DNA of 64,000 bases from Skermania piniformis (GCF_019285775.1 NZ_CP079105.1:1364001-1428000); one strand, 5' to 3'. Counted from the first letter of the stretch, positions 1 through 8,150 are shown. The notes: generated by a model not told the origin, from the letters alone. Numbers and translations: made by a program.

Positions 1-1000
1 CGTAGCGTTCGATGATCTGTTTGGGCTTGCGACGGACTTTGATATCACTCGTGACGCGCCGTCGGAGCGGCTCGAACATCGGCTCCAAGCCGGCGGCGAC
101 GATGTCGACCTTCGACGGGTACAGCGCGCGGAGCAGATCGAGATCGACACCCGCCGTAGCGGCGATGTGCGCGCGCTGAGTCGAGTAGTAGCCGCGCTGG
201 CCGAACTCGATCCGCGCCGCATCGACGATCGCCTGCTCCGGGTCGTCCGGGAGGTCGCGCTCACGCTGCGCGTACTCGCTCATCGCCGCCGTTGCGAGCG
301 GCGCAACGACGTCGTCGATGTGCTCATGGGTCTGCTCGACATCCATGATCGAGGCGAACAGCGCCAGCACAGCGTCGCCGAACAGCTCCGGCGACACCGC
401 CTCGGGATCGAACCGGGACCGCAACACCAGGCCCTCGACCAGCGCTGTCATCACGACGGCCAGCTTGTCCAGGGTGAACGGCTGTCGCAGGCTCGCTCCC
501 CACGATCGCAACATTCCTTCGGTCGTCTCGTGCGCGATCCGAAGGAGGTCGCTATAGCTCGCCTTGACCGATCTGACCGCGCGCTTGTTGTCGCGAGCGA
601 CCGCACAGGCAACGATGCGCAGCTGCGTGTCTTCTTCGTCCCGCACACGTTCGTAGTCCCAGCGACAGATGTCCCGAACCAACTGCCGCGGGTCCCCGAT
701 CGCTGCGGCGGACTGCGCGGCTACCACGTCTTCGACCCGTGCCCGTAACTTCGGATCTCGGTGGTCGAGCAACGTGTCCAGCAGTTCGGCGATGAAGGCA
801 GCCTTGCCGCCGACGACCCCAGCACCAGACCTGGTCGAAAAGGCAGTGTGAAAAGTCTGCCCGGAAAGGCCCGCACTCTCCGCGACTTGATCTACCGTCA
901 GGCCGCTTAACAGCAGGCCTTCGTCACTGCTCGCGAGAACTCGCCGACCTGCCTCCAACAGCAGGGACCGTGTCGGTACACGCCTATCCCTCGGTAACAC
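1..1000 (-). CDS. TetR-family regulator with two TetR-like DNA-binding domains (3'-truncated by window edge)
   Basis: The minus-strand reading frame is open from a GTG at 1000 to the window edge, so at least 333 residues are present and the C-terminus lies outside. Residues about 10-80 look like a TetR N-terminal helix-turn-helix (VDQVAESAGLSGQTFHTAFS). After about 170 helical residues resembling a ligand-binding domain, a second TetR-like HTH begins near residue 253 (AIVDAARIEFGQRGYYSTQ, then HIAATAGVDLDLLRALYPSK). Tandem TetR proteins exist but are uncommon. The GTG at 1000 follows AAGAGG by 5 nt; an in-frame GTG at 1006 is possible. The likely operator upstream suggests autoregulation. The ligand and targets are not visible. 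Family call is confident; the double-domain reading is from translation by eye. Confidence 0.75.
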   Translation of the reverse strand, partial: MLPRDRRVPTRSLLLEAGRRVLASSDEGLLLSGLTVDQVAESAGLSGQTFHTAFSTRSGAGVVGGKAAFIAELLDTLLDHRDPKLRARVEDVVAAQSAAAIGDPRQLVRDICRWDYERVRDEEDTQLRIVACAVARDNKRAVRSVKASYSDLLRIAHETTEGMLRSWGASLRQPFTLDKLAVVMTALVEGLVLRSRFDPEAVSPELFGDAVLALFASIMDVEQTHEHIDDVVAPLATAAMSEYAQRERDLPDDPEQAIVDAARIEFGQRGYYSTQRAHIAATAGVDLDLLRALYPSKVDIVAAGLEPMFEPLRRRVTSDIKVRRKPKQIIERY

Positions 1001-1036
1001 GTCCACCTCTTGCCTGAGTTCAACAAAACCATCCTG

Positions 1037-1048
1037 CTCAGAACTGAG
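1037..1048. promoter_or_regulatory. Candidate operator: inverted repeat CTCAG-AA-CTGAG
   Basis: A 12-bp perfect inverted repeat (5-bp arms, 2-nt spacer) lies 37 bp upstream of the TetR-family start. Further CCTGAG/CCTCAG half-sites flank it at about 1013-1018 and 1053-1058. Placement suggests the regulator's own operator. This is inference only. Confidence 0.4.
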
Positions 1049-1155
1049 TCCTGCCTCAGATCGGTCTTGACCACAAACTGGCTCATCGTAGACGAGGGTG
1101 TAGGCGTGGTGTAGATCCGCGTGAGTGGCTGGACTGGCGCGTCGATGCCGGGTAG

Positions 1156-1233
1156 GTGCTCGACGCTACTACCTTCGCCCGGCCTGATCCGACCACGTTT
1201 GTCCGGCTCGACGAACTCGGTCTCGAAGTGATC
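1156..1233 (+). pseudogene. Remnant of ISL3-type transposase N-terminus
   Basis: A plus-strand frame from a GTG at 1156 reads VLDATTFARPDPTTFVRLDE and continues LGLEVI. This resembles my recollection of the N-terminus of actinobacterial ISL3-family transposases (PTTFxRLDELGLEV...). The similarity stops after about 26 residues, and the CxxC zinc-binding and DDE regions are absent. It is best read as an insertion-sequence scrap next to the accessory genes. I see no intact terminal inverted repeats. Confidence 0.35.
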
Positions 1234-1292
1234 ATTGCTCTGGAAAGCCAGGGCCGAAGGCGGAGGCGACAGGTGAGCGCGCCTTGCAGGCT

Positions 1293-1306
1293 ATCGAAAT
1301 TTCGAT
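1293..1306. repeat. Perfect 14-bp palindrome ATCGAAATTTCGAT
   Basis: ATCGAAATTTCGAT equals its own reverse complement. It lies in the gene-free stretch 71 bp beyond the stop codon of the minus-strand multi-HTH gene. It is AT-rich compared with its surroundings. It does not match the actinobacterial LexA box (TCGAAC-N4-GTTCGA). Function is unknown. Confidence 0.5.
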
Positions 1307-1376
1307 TGCGATTCTGCGGAAGGTATTTGTAGATGGGAAAGAGTGAGCGGTTGCCGCTCGACGCCGGAGAGGGCGC

Positions 1377-3602
1377 TCACGGTTCTCGACGATGTCGTCC
1401 TCGATAGCAGGTCGGGGATTCATCGACATCCGTATTGTGCTCGCGATCGGCGACGATATGGCCGATCTCCAGCTGCTCGCGAATGGTGAGCAGCAGGTCG
1501 GCAACGTCGTCGTCGCCGCGCGCACGGTAATCCCCGATGATGCCGGACACCGGAGCGTCGGCGGGCAGTTCGACCGCGCCGGCGAGCGCAACACGTGCCG
1601 CGGCGGGATCGGATGTGGGTGGTGCTCCGACCAGCGTGAGGGCGTCGGCGAGGGAGTCACCGACCTGGTCATGTGCCTGCTCGAAGCTGAATCTGCGGTT
1701 GTCATGGATGATGAGAAACACCTCCGTGCCGGCCGTCACGTCTTCGTCCAGAAGGAATCGACGGATAGTGCCGAACGACGGCTGGATACCGGTCCATGCA
1801 ACCGCCTGGGGGCCGAGCCGGGAATCGAGCTGTACGGTCCGTCCTTCTTCGAGACCGAGGATCGTTGCAATCGCGATCGGCGCGACGGAACCGCTGCCAC
1901 GAAGGTGATCGGTCGTGATGCGCACGCGATATGCCCACGCGTCAGCCTGGCGGAACAGCCGCCGCGTTCGCCTCGGTGACTTTCGCGCAGTTCTTTCGCC
2001 GCCGAGCTGGACAATCCCGTCTTTGGTCGTGAACGGTGCTGCGGCGGCGTAGGCAATAACACTGCTACCGCTGACGCTGTACCGACCGGTGATGTACTCG
2101 ACGACGTCATCCAAACGTGCGCGCCCCCCGGCGCGGGTGACGAGTTCACGAATCGTCGAACGAATACCGGTGTACGCCTCCATTCCCCATTCTTTGAGAG
2201 CCCAGCGATCCCGGTCGACCCGCTCGAAGCGATCGTCCCCGCCCAGCACGTTGCCGAGCGACCGAACACTGCGATCGACGACGAAGCGGTCCGCGATGTC
2301 GTGCGAGCTCATCGGAGAACCTTCGAGGAACAGCACGGCGGCCGCGTAGTCGCCGACCGATGACGTCCGCGTGAGCACATGCTCGCCACAGACGATGTAG
2401 CCGCAATGGGTCAGCCATGACGCATTGCGGTCCGGTCTACGCTCCGGCCGACTCGACTGGACCAAATCCAATTCCTCGAGCCGAATCACGCCGTATCCGT
2501 TGGCTCGTTCGGCAAGTCGAGTTCGCGTCAGTTCCAGCACCGCATTCATGGTGGGTGCCACGCACCAACCGTCCTCGATCTCGTATGCATCGTCGAGTCG
2601 GTCGAGTACCCGCCACGCGGGTTGGCCCACTCGTTCGACCTGGTTGCCCAGCGCCGGCATCAGTTCGAGCAAGTCATCGAGGGGGCGGATGGTTCCGATG
2701 AGCTCGCGCGCGGTTTCGGCGGCCAGCTCGAGGGGGCCTTCCTCGGCGATAAGGGTCGTCAGCGTGTCCCGACCTTTCCCCTCGATCTGGCGGATTCGCT
2801 CGCGGCTGACCTCGTACTTCTGGCCGATCTGATCGAGCGTGGCAGGGTTGTCGGCGAAAAGTCGCGTCGCAAGAACCCCGGATGCCCGGGCATCGAGGAC
2901 CCCGAAAGCGTCGTTGAACAGCGCCGCGATATCGCGGTCCGTGTCTCGTTCATTCAGAATGTCACTCACACGGAGAGCTTCGATGCGCCGGCGGGCCTCG
3001 ATTATCTCGTCTGGAGTTCCGCAGGCCACCTGGCCGCCGATCAATGGCTCATCGAGTTTTCCGACCTTGGTATACCAATCGGCGATTCTGGTGAAGTCGT
3101 CGACCAGCGAGTCGACCCATCCGGCTCGTTCAGCTTCGGGCGCTGATTCGGCAGGTATGTCCGGTGCGGGCGCTGCCCTGATGCTGGGCGTCGTTGCCGA
3201 TGTCGAAGCATCTGCGAGCGCATGCAGAATCGCGGTAGCCGTGCCCACTCCCATCTGTTGCCACGCGAGCATGTCGGCAAGAGTCGTCGCCTGCAGGCGG
3301 CCTGGTTCCGAGCGCCCGTCTTTTCCGAGAATGTTCCGAGCGCGTACCGGGATGTCCAGGCCGATGATGTCGACGTCGGTCGGCAGACCGGGGAAGATCT
3401 CACCGATAGTCGATCGGGTCGATCGCTCCATGGCGAGAGCTGAGATTCGTGCGAGCCGTGACTGTCGGGTTGTGGGATCGGTGCTGTCGATGCGCTCACT
3501 CCACCAGTCGACAGCCCCGCTACCAGCCACGCCCGCCAGCCACGGAAACGCGTCTGCCCAGCTTCGCGGGCGTACTTCATCGCGAGTCGGATCAGCGGTC
3601 AT
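1377..3602 (-). CDS. Multi-HTH DNA-binding protein with RNA-polymerase alpha-CTD-like and sigma region 4-like domains
   Basis: This 741-residue protein of unknown function looks like a fusion of transcription-machinery parts. Residues about 78-130 (LDIPVRARNILGKDG...TTLADMLAWQQMGVG) match the helix-hairpin-helix pattern of the RNA polymerase alpha C-terminal domain. Residues about 240-285 (LDQIGQKYEVSRERIRQIEG) match sigma-70 region 4. Residues about 425-540 hold what look like one or two winged-helix repeats (SSHDIADRFVVD; RARLDDVVEYITGRYSVS). I see no nuclease or ATPase motif, and the last 190 residues are unassigned. I chose the ATG at 3602, which follows AGGGGG by 10 nt; a frame extension to 3659 exists. 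The gene stands alone between an IS remnant and an efflux pump and could be a regulator or part of a defence or mobile system. Confidence 0.7.
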   Translation of the reverse strand: MTADPTRDEVRPRSWADAFPWLAGVAGSGAVDWWSERIDSTDPTTRQSRLARISALAMERSTRSTIGEIFPGLPTDVDIIGLDIPVRARNILGKDGRSEPGRLQATTLADMLAWQQMGVGTATAILHALADASTSATTPSIRAAPAPDIPAESAPEAERAGWVDSLVDDFTRIADWYTKVGKLDEPLIGGQVACGTPDEIIEARRRIEALRVSDILNERDTDRDIAALFNDAFGVLDARASGVLATRLFADNPATLDQIGQKYEVSRERIRQIEGKGRDTLTTLIAEEGPLELAAETARELIGTIRPLDDLLELMPALGNQVERVGQPAWRVLDRLDDAYEIEDGWCVAPTMNAVLELTRTRLAERANGYGVIRLEELDLVQSSRPERRPDRNASWLTHCGYIVCGEHVLTRTSSVGDYAAAVLFLEGSPMSSHDIADRFVVDRSVRSLGNVLGGDDRFERVDRDRWALKEWGMEAYTGIRSTIRELVTRAGGRARLDDVVEYITGRYSVSGSSVIAYAAAAPFTTKDGIVQLGGERTARKSPRRTRRLFRQADAWAYRVRITTDHLRGSGSVAPIAIATILGLEEGRTVQLDSRLGPQAVAWTGIQPSFGTIRRFLLDEDVTAGTEVFLIIHDNRRFSFEQAHDQVGDSLADALTLVGAPPTSDPAAARVALAGAVELPADAPVSGIIGDYRARGDDDVADLLLTIREQLEIGHIVADREHNTDVDESPTCYRGRHRREP

Positions 3603-3767
3603 GACGTTTCGGCCCCCTGTCAGTTGCTGCGCGATCTGTATAGCAGCGCAGTGCGACAAGCTGCGGACGCTGCTACGCGTTATCGACGAGCGGTTTCATC
3701 CCGCCTGGACGGAGCTCCATGCAGGGTCCGGTCGAGTTGATCATGGGTTGTCTGGCGGCCGCTCGGC

Positions 3768-5237
3768 TCAGGGGTGCTCGTCGGTCGCTCGGGAGTCGGT
3801 GAGGGTCGAGGCGCCCCAGCCCGCGAGTACGCCGACGACCACGGCGAGGGAGAGGTAGATGACGCGTTCGCCGTGGAAGAACGAAGCCACCAGCTCGTCA
3901 CTCCATATTCCGGTCGGCAGCGTGGTGGTCACCAGTGCCGCGATCAGCGTGCCGCCAACCGCGATACCGATGCTGGTACCGACTTCCTGCGCGGTGTCGT
4001 TCAGCGCGGTGCCGAGCGAGGTGCGATTGTCGGGCATCGCGCCGACCAGGGCGACCGCGCAGATCGTCATCACGGTGCGCAGCCCGACGGTGAAGATCAC
4101 CATGCAGACCGCGATCGCCGGATAGCCGTGTTCGACTCCCCAGGCCAGGCCGAGCAACGATCCGGCCAGCAGCGCCGCGGCGATCGAACATGCCATGCGG
4201 TGGCCGTATCGGGCCGCGAGCTGCTCCGAGATCGGCGTCGCGGCGATCATGGTGATGATCAGCGGCAGGTTGGCCAGCCCGGCCCGCACCGGACTCCAGC
4301 CGTAGGCGTACTGGAAGTGCAGGATCAGCCCGAACATGACGCCCGCCATCGCGGTGGCGGTCCCGATTTGAGCCAGGGTGGCGCCGCGCACGGTGGGATC
4401 GGTGAAGACGGCGAGGTCGAGCATCGGCTCGGCGGTCCGTCGCTCGTGCCGGACGAACGCGGTCAGCCCGAGGACGGCGCCGGCCGCGCAGGCCAGGGTG
4501 GTGCCGGCGTGCCAGCCGTGCTCGACGCCGCTGGTCAACGTGTAGCAGGCCAGACCGGTGGTCACGATGCTGAACAGTGCGCCCGGCACGTCGAGCGAGT
4601 CTTCGGTGAGGTCTTCGGACCGATCGGCCGGGACACCGAGCCGCACACCGAGCCAGGCGATCAGCGCGATCGGCGCATTCACCAGCAGCAGCCACTCCCA
4701 GCGCACATGGGCAAGCGCGGTACCACCCAGCAGTGGGCCGAGGATGAAGCCGCTCATCCCGACGACGATCATCACGGTGAACGCGCGCATCCGCAGGGCT
4801 TCGTCGTCGAACAGGCGGAACACCAGCGAGTTGGTGATCGGCGCCATCGCTGCGGCCGCCACGCCCAGGGCGGCGCGCAGCGCGATCAGCTGACCGGCGG
4901 TGTCGACTACCGCGACGAACAGGCTGATCAGGCCGAATGCCGCCAGCCCGACCAGTAACACGCGGCGGCGGCCGAGCCGGTCGGCGATCGAGCCGGCGGT
5001 CAGCAGCAGCCCACCGAAGGTCAGCGAGTAGGCGCCGTTGACCCACTGCAGTGCCGTGGTGCCGCCGCCCAGGTCGCGGCCGATCGTCGGCAGCGCGATC
5101 CCGAGCAAGGTGTTGTCGACCATCTCGACGAAGAACGCCAGGCAAAGTGCGAACAGGGGGATCCAGGCCGCGCGCAGCGAGGTGTAGGTGCGAGGCGGCG
5201 TAGTGGTGGAGTTCATGGAGAAGCCGGTGGGGTTCAT
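3768..5237 (-). CDS. MFS drug efflux transporter, DHA2 (EmrB/QacA) family, 14 TM
   Basis: The gene encodes a 489-residue inner-membrane protein. An N-terminal hydrophobic run (LFALCLAFFVEMVDNTLLGI) is followed by the DHA2 signature region TTALQWVNGAYSLTFGGLLL and the motif-A-like stretch GSIADRLGRRRVLLVGL. The length and roughly 14 hydrophobic segments fit proton-coupled drug antiporters of the QacA/EmrB class. The ATG at 5237 is preceded by AGGAGG with 8-nt spacing, so I prefer it to the GTG 9 nt upstream. The gene is divergent from a TetR regulator, with a repeated operator-like sequence between them, the usual drug-inducible efflux arrangement. The substrate cannot be read from the sequence. 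Confidence 0.93.
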   Translation of the reverse strand: MNPTGFSMNSTTTPPRTYTSLRAAWIPLFALCLAFFVEMVDNTLLGIALPTIGRDLGGGTTALQWVNGAYSLTFGGLLLTAGSIADRLGRRRVLLVGLAAFGLISLFVAVVDTAGQLIALRAALGVAAAAMAPITNSLVFRLFDDEALRMRAFTVMIVVGMSGFILGPLLGGTALAHVRWEWLLLVNAPIALIAWLGVRLGVPADRSEDLTEDSLDVPGALFSIVTTGLACYTLTSGVEHGWHAGTTLACAAGAVLGLTAFVRHERRTAEPMLDLAVFTDPTVRGATLAQIGTATAMAGVMFGLILHFQYAYGWSPVRAGLANLPLIITMIAATPISEQLAARYGHRMACSIAAALLAGSLLGLAWGVEHGYPAIAVCMVIFTVGLRTVMTICAVALVGAMPDNRTSLGTALNDTAQEVGTSIGIAVGGTLIAALVTTTLPTGIWSDELVASFFHGERVIYLSLAVVVGVLAGWGASTLTDSRATDEHP

Positions 5238-5271
5238 GGGGAACACCTCCTACGCGTGAGCGAATGTGATG

Positions 5272-5322
5272 GAACGCCGTTCGATTATCGAACAACATTC
5301 GATACGATAGAACAGCGTTCGA
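5272..5322. promoter_or_regulatory. Repeated operator between efflux gene and its TetR regulator
   Basis: Three copies of a 13-bp element occur at 5272-5284 (GAACGCCGTTCGA), 5290-5302 (GAACAACATTCGA) and 5310-5322 (GAACAGCGTTCGA). They are spaced 18 and 20 bp apart, about two helical turns. A TTCGAT-T-ATCGAA inverted repeat bridges the first two. The position in the 115-bp divergent promoter region implies TetR binding sites controlling both genes. Confidence 0.65.
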
Positions 5323-5352
5323 CAGGGCGCAACGGTGTGATGGGATACATGG

Positions 5353-6120
5353 ATGGCCACCTCACGTTCCGGTCGGCGGACACGCGCGCGCGCCGCAGCT
5401 GAACCGGGCACTCGCGCGGTCCGGCGCAGGGCGTCGCACTCGATGGATGCCGTCGTCTCCGAGGCGGTCGCCATCCTGGACGAAGCGGGGGAGTCGGCGC
5501 TCACCTTCCGGGCGCTGGCCGCCCGCCTGGGGGGTGGGGTGGCCAGCATCTACTGGTACGTCGCCGACAAGGACGAGTTGCTCGATCGTGCCACCGACCA
5601 CGCGCTGGCCGAAGCGCTCGTCGCCATCGAGCATCACGGTGCCGGGCCGGACCCGATCGACGAGCTACGGGCCATGGCGACGACCGTCTTCGACGCGATC
5701 GTCGCCCGGCCTTGGCTGGGTGCATATTTCATGCGCAACACCGAGCTGCAACCGCGTGGCCTGCAGCTCTACGAGCGACTCGGCCGGCAGGTGATGCGCT
5801 TGAACCTCACTGCGCGCCAATGCTTTCACGCCGTGTCGGCCATCCTGGGCTTCGTGATCGGTACGGCGGTGGATCTGGGGCAGAGTCCGCCGCAGGAGGT
5901 ACTCGACGGTTCCGTCGGTCGCGACGAGTACCTCACTCGGGTCGCCGCTGGTTGGCGGGACCTGGAGCCTGCCGCATTCCCGTTCGTGCATCTGATCGTC
6001 GACGAATTTGCGCGCCACGACGATGCCGATCAGTTTCGCGCCGGACTCGATCTGCTGCTGGCCGGGCTACGCCTGCAGGCCGATCGTCGCTCGGGGCTCG
6101 ATCGTGACGAATCCGCATGA
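5353..6120 (+). CDS. TetR-family transcriptional repressor of the divergent efflux pump
   Basis: This 255-residue protein has a basic N-terminal tail (RSGRRTRARAAAEPGTRAVR), then a TetR HTH at about residues 35-85 (LTFRALAARLGGGVASIYWY, followed by VADKDELLDRATDHAL). A long C-terminal effector domain resembles the TetR_C class of tetracycline repressor relatives. It faces the MFS transporter across a 115-bp region with three operator-like repeats, so it probably represses both genes until the pump substrate binds. The ATG at 5353 gives the natural N-terminus; another ATG 4 nt upstream is out of frame. Confidence 0.9.
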   Translation: MATSRSGRRTRARAAAEPGTRAVRRRASHSMDAVVSEAVAILDEAGESALTFRALAARLGGGVASIYWYVADKDELLDRATDHALAEALVAIEHHGAGPDPIDELRAMATTVFDAIVARPWLGAYFMRNTELQPRGLQLYERLGRQVMRLNLTARQCFHAVSAILGFVIGTAVDLGQSPPQEVLDGSVGRDEYLTRVAAGWRDLEPAAFPFVHLIVDEFARHDDADQFRAGLDLLLAGLRLQADRRSGLDRDESA

Positions 6121-6609
6121 GGCGTATATCACGTCGGATGTAATCTGAAGAGCCTATAGCGTATGCTCAGGTCCGGGCTCAACCTCGGGTCGTCGGCATT
6201 TCGCCGAAGTCGGCCTTGTCGGGTGGGTCTCGGTCCAGAACAGGCGCGGTGAAGGAGCGCTCGCGACACGTGCTCGGACGGTCATGATGTACCGCCCGAT
6301 TCTCCCCTTTCCTCGGTGTCCGAATCGATGCTCGTTCGCGAGCCGCATTGCGGTCGCCGGCGAATCCATTGATCCCATCGGCTCGAGAGGGGTTGACTCC
6401 GATGAACATCGACGGACTGTTCTCACATGCGTCGAACGAGGAGAACTATTCCGACGCAGAGGATTTCGGTGACCAAAGCGGTCGGCTGGAATTCTCCGAC
6501 CAGCCGGACCGGACGACGCCGGCCGGGTTCTGAAACCCGAACCCGGCGGCGATCGCAGGGCGATACCGACCCGGAATCGCCAGCATCACTAAGTAAGGAA
6601 GCAAGACAT
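6121..6609. other. Gene-poor stretch upstream of cspA
   Basis: These 489 bp hold no confident gene apart from one doubtful 43-codon frame. The last 75 bp before cspA form a purine-rich leader. A long structured 5' untranslated region is common for cold-shock genes, but I cannot define a thermosensor by eye. Confidence 0.4.
6402..6533 (+). CDS. Possible 43-residue acidic small protein
   Basis: An ATG at 6402, preceded by GAGAGGGG at about 8-nt spacing, opens a 43-codon frame rich in Asp and Glu. It starts [20 protein letters not shown] and ends PDRTTPAGF. It lies 76 bp upstream of cspA on the same strand. I recognise no family. It may be a real micropeptide, a leader frame, or chance. Confidence 0.25.
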   Translation: MNIDGLFSHASNEENYSDAEDFGDQSGRLEFSDQPDRTTPAGF

Positions 6610-6816
6610 ATGGCACAAGGAACCGTGAAGTGGTTCAACAGCGAAAAGGGCTTCGGCTTCATCGCTCCGGACGACCGCAACAGCGGTGACGTGTTCGTGC
6701 ACTACTCGGCGATCCAGGGCAACGGGTTCCGCAACCTGGAAGAGCAGCAGCGCGTCTCGTACGAGGTGGAGCAGGGCCCCAAGGGTCCGCAGGCGACGGC
6801 GGTCACGCCGCTCTAG
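6610..6816 (+). CDS. cspA: Cold-shock protein, CspA family
   Basis: The product is a 68-residue single OB-fold nucleic-acid-binding protein, the normal length for the family. Both RNA-binding motifs are present: RNP1 as KGFGFI (residues 13-18) and RNP2 as VFVHYS (28-33). Trp8 in TVKWFN is also conserved. Such proteins melt RNA secondary structure and act as RNA chaperones. The ATG at 6610 follows AAGGAAG. Loop residues DRNSGD and the [10 protein letters not shown] segment differ from the commonest actinobacterial paralogue, so this may be a secondary Csp copy. A GC-rich hairpin follows the gene. Confidence 0.95.
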   Translation: MAQGTVKWFNSEKGFGFIAPDDRNSGDVFVHYSAIQGNGFRNLEEQQRVSYEVEQGPKGPQATAVTPL

Positions 6817-6842
6817 CCTGAATTCGACTCCCAACGGACGTC

Positions 6843-6860
6843 GCCCGCGATCTCGCGGGC
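6843..6860 (+). terminator. GC-rich hairpin downstream of cspA
   Basis: GCCCGCGA-TC-TCGCGGGC is a perfect 8-bp stem with a 2-nt centre, 27 bp after the cspA stop. There is no strong U-tract, as is usual for actinobacterial hairpin terminators. Confidence 0.55.
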
Positions 6861-7190
6861 GGCGTCTGCTGCGTTTGCAGAGAAGTTCCGTACCATGAAC
6901 CTCACAGGTAGTGCAGACCGTCGTATCGGGCTTGTCCGTGACCCATCGGTGATCTGCATGTTCCTGGTCGTCGTGCCGACCTTCGGGAGGGGTGCCGCGT
7001 GCCGAGTCGCATGGTGTCTGATGTTCTACCGGACCGATACCACTTTTTCGTCTGCGGTCGAGGGCCTTCTGGGGAATCTGCCGGGTATCTCGTAAGATCG
7101 GGAGTCGAGAGCGATTTCCTCCTACCCGAATGCCGACCCGCGGTACGATACTTTCTGACAATGACGGCACGAAGTCGGTGATCATTCGAG
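6861..7190. other. Intergenic region before the DivIVA-like gene
   Basis: I see no convincing gene in these 330 bp. An open plus-strand frame at 6895-7095 has a hydrophobic, Cys-rich composition with no ribosome-binding site worth noting. A TACGAT hexamer at 7142-7147 could be the -10 element for the gene starting at 7191. Confidence 0.4.
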
Positions 7191-8099
7191 ATGAACAGAA
7201 TCGGTGAGGTCGCAAACGTGAGGTCGTTGCCGTTCAAAGAAGTTCGACCCGGGTTCGACCCGGGCGAGGTCCGACGTCGAGTTTCTCGCGCCGAGACGGA
7301 GTTGCGTGCCGCGGAGAACGATCGGGACAAGGCTGCCGAGCGATCACGCGCGCTCAAGGTCGAGCTGGACCAGGTGCGGGCCGAGATCGATTCGCTGCGC
7401 GCCAAGGTGATGCGGATGGCTACCCGTCGGGTGGATACCGACGGGATGAGCGAGCGCGTCGCCCGAATGCTGCAGCTGGCTCATGAAGAGGCAGAAGAAG
7501 TTCGCGCCGGCGCGCGGGTCGACACCAGCGACCAGATCACCGTCGCGGAGAAGCGAGCCGCAGAGCTACGCACCGAGGCCGAGGAAAAGCTGGCCGACGC
7601 CGTTTCGAAACGAGAAGGTATCGATTCCGATTACGACTCGACCCTGGAGCGTGCTCGCGCCGAAGCGATCGGCCTGATCGAAGCGGCGCATGCCGAAGCG
7701 GATGCGGTACGGTCCCGGGCCAAGGCCGACCGGGAGGCCGCCGAGCGTGACTTCGAGGCGGCGCTGAGCGCTCGCCGAGTCGAGCTGACCGAAGAACACG
7801 ACGAGCTGGAGGCCCAGTTCACCACCGCCGCACGGCGTCGGCTCGAGTCCGCGGAGGCCGAAGCGGCGCGGATGTTGCACGATGCGAACAGCCGTGCCGA
7901 TGCCGAGCTGAGCCAGGCCAACGAGTTCTACGACAAGTCTCGCGTTCTCCGTGGCCGAATCATCGCTCAGCTCTTGGGTATTCGGGGCCAGCTGGATGCG
8001 GTGAAGGCTGCGTCCGGGCCGGCGATCTGGGAAGACGAGATCCTCGGCAATCCCGACGAAACCGCGCCGGTCGGAGTGTCGGAGGCGGCGGCCGGCTAG
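7191..8099 (+). CDS. DivIVA-like coiled-coil protein
   Basis: This 302-residue, highly charged protein opens with LPFKEVRPGFDPGEVRRRV, like the N-terminal lipid-binding/start motif of DivIVA-domain proteins. Almost continuous Ala/Glu/Arg-rich coiled coil follows from about residue 30 to 250. Known relatives include the polar growth protein Wag31 and coiled-coil proteins of the Rv1682 type. It probably forms a scaffold at curved membranes or the growing pole. The C-terminus (about 255-302) is less regular and may be a partner-binding tail. The start at 7191 is assumed; an in-frame GTG at 7218 has a better Shine-Dalgarno (GAGG, 9 nt). A small hypothetical gene follows after 51 bp. Confidence 0.75.
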   Translation: MNRIGEVANVRSLPFKEVRPGFDPGEVRRRVSRAETELRAAENDRDKAAERSRALKVELDQVRAEIDSLRAKVMRMATRRVDTDGMSERVARMLQLAHEEAEEVRAGARVDTSDQITVAEKRAAELRTEAEEKLADAVSKREGIDSDYDSTLERARAEAIGLIEAAHAEADAVRSRAKADREAAERDFEAALSARRVELTEEHDELEAQFTTAARRRLESAEAEAARMLHDANSRADAELSQANEFYDKSRVLRGRIIAQLLGIRGQLDAVKAASGPAIWEDEILGNPDETAPVGVSEAAAG

Positions 8100-8150
8100 G
8101 TCGGGCGTGTTCCGGTGGTGGGCGCCGGACTTATCCGGCAGAGTTGCGTT

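Larger units (their letters stand above)
1007..1376. other. Intergenic stretch between TetR gene and multi-HTH gene
   Basis: No intact gene is recognised in this 370-bp stretch. It holds the candidate TetR operator, the short ISL3-like remnant and a 14-bp palindrome. Base composition is less GC-rich than the core genes, consistent with an accessory junction. Confidence 0.5.

Noticed and set aside
1293-1306. LexA/SOS box
   Set aside because: The palindrome has the TCGAA arm but lacks the C-N4-G centre of the actinobacterial consensus.
3774-4958. Long plus-strand frame opposite the MFS transporter
   Set aside because: His/Gln/Arg/Gly-rich shadow of a real gene; the transporter on the other strand has clear membrane segments and a ribosome site.
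3898-5298. Minus-strand frame of 466 codons overlapping the MFS gene in another frame
   Set aside because: Arg/Asp-rich low-complexity shadow, no family, same DNA as the transporter.
6895-7095. Plus-strand frame of 66 codons between cspA and the DivIVA-like gene
   Set aside because: No ribosome site and no recognisable pattern; could be chance.
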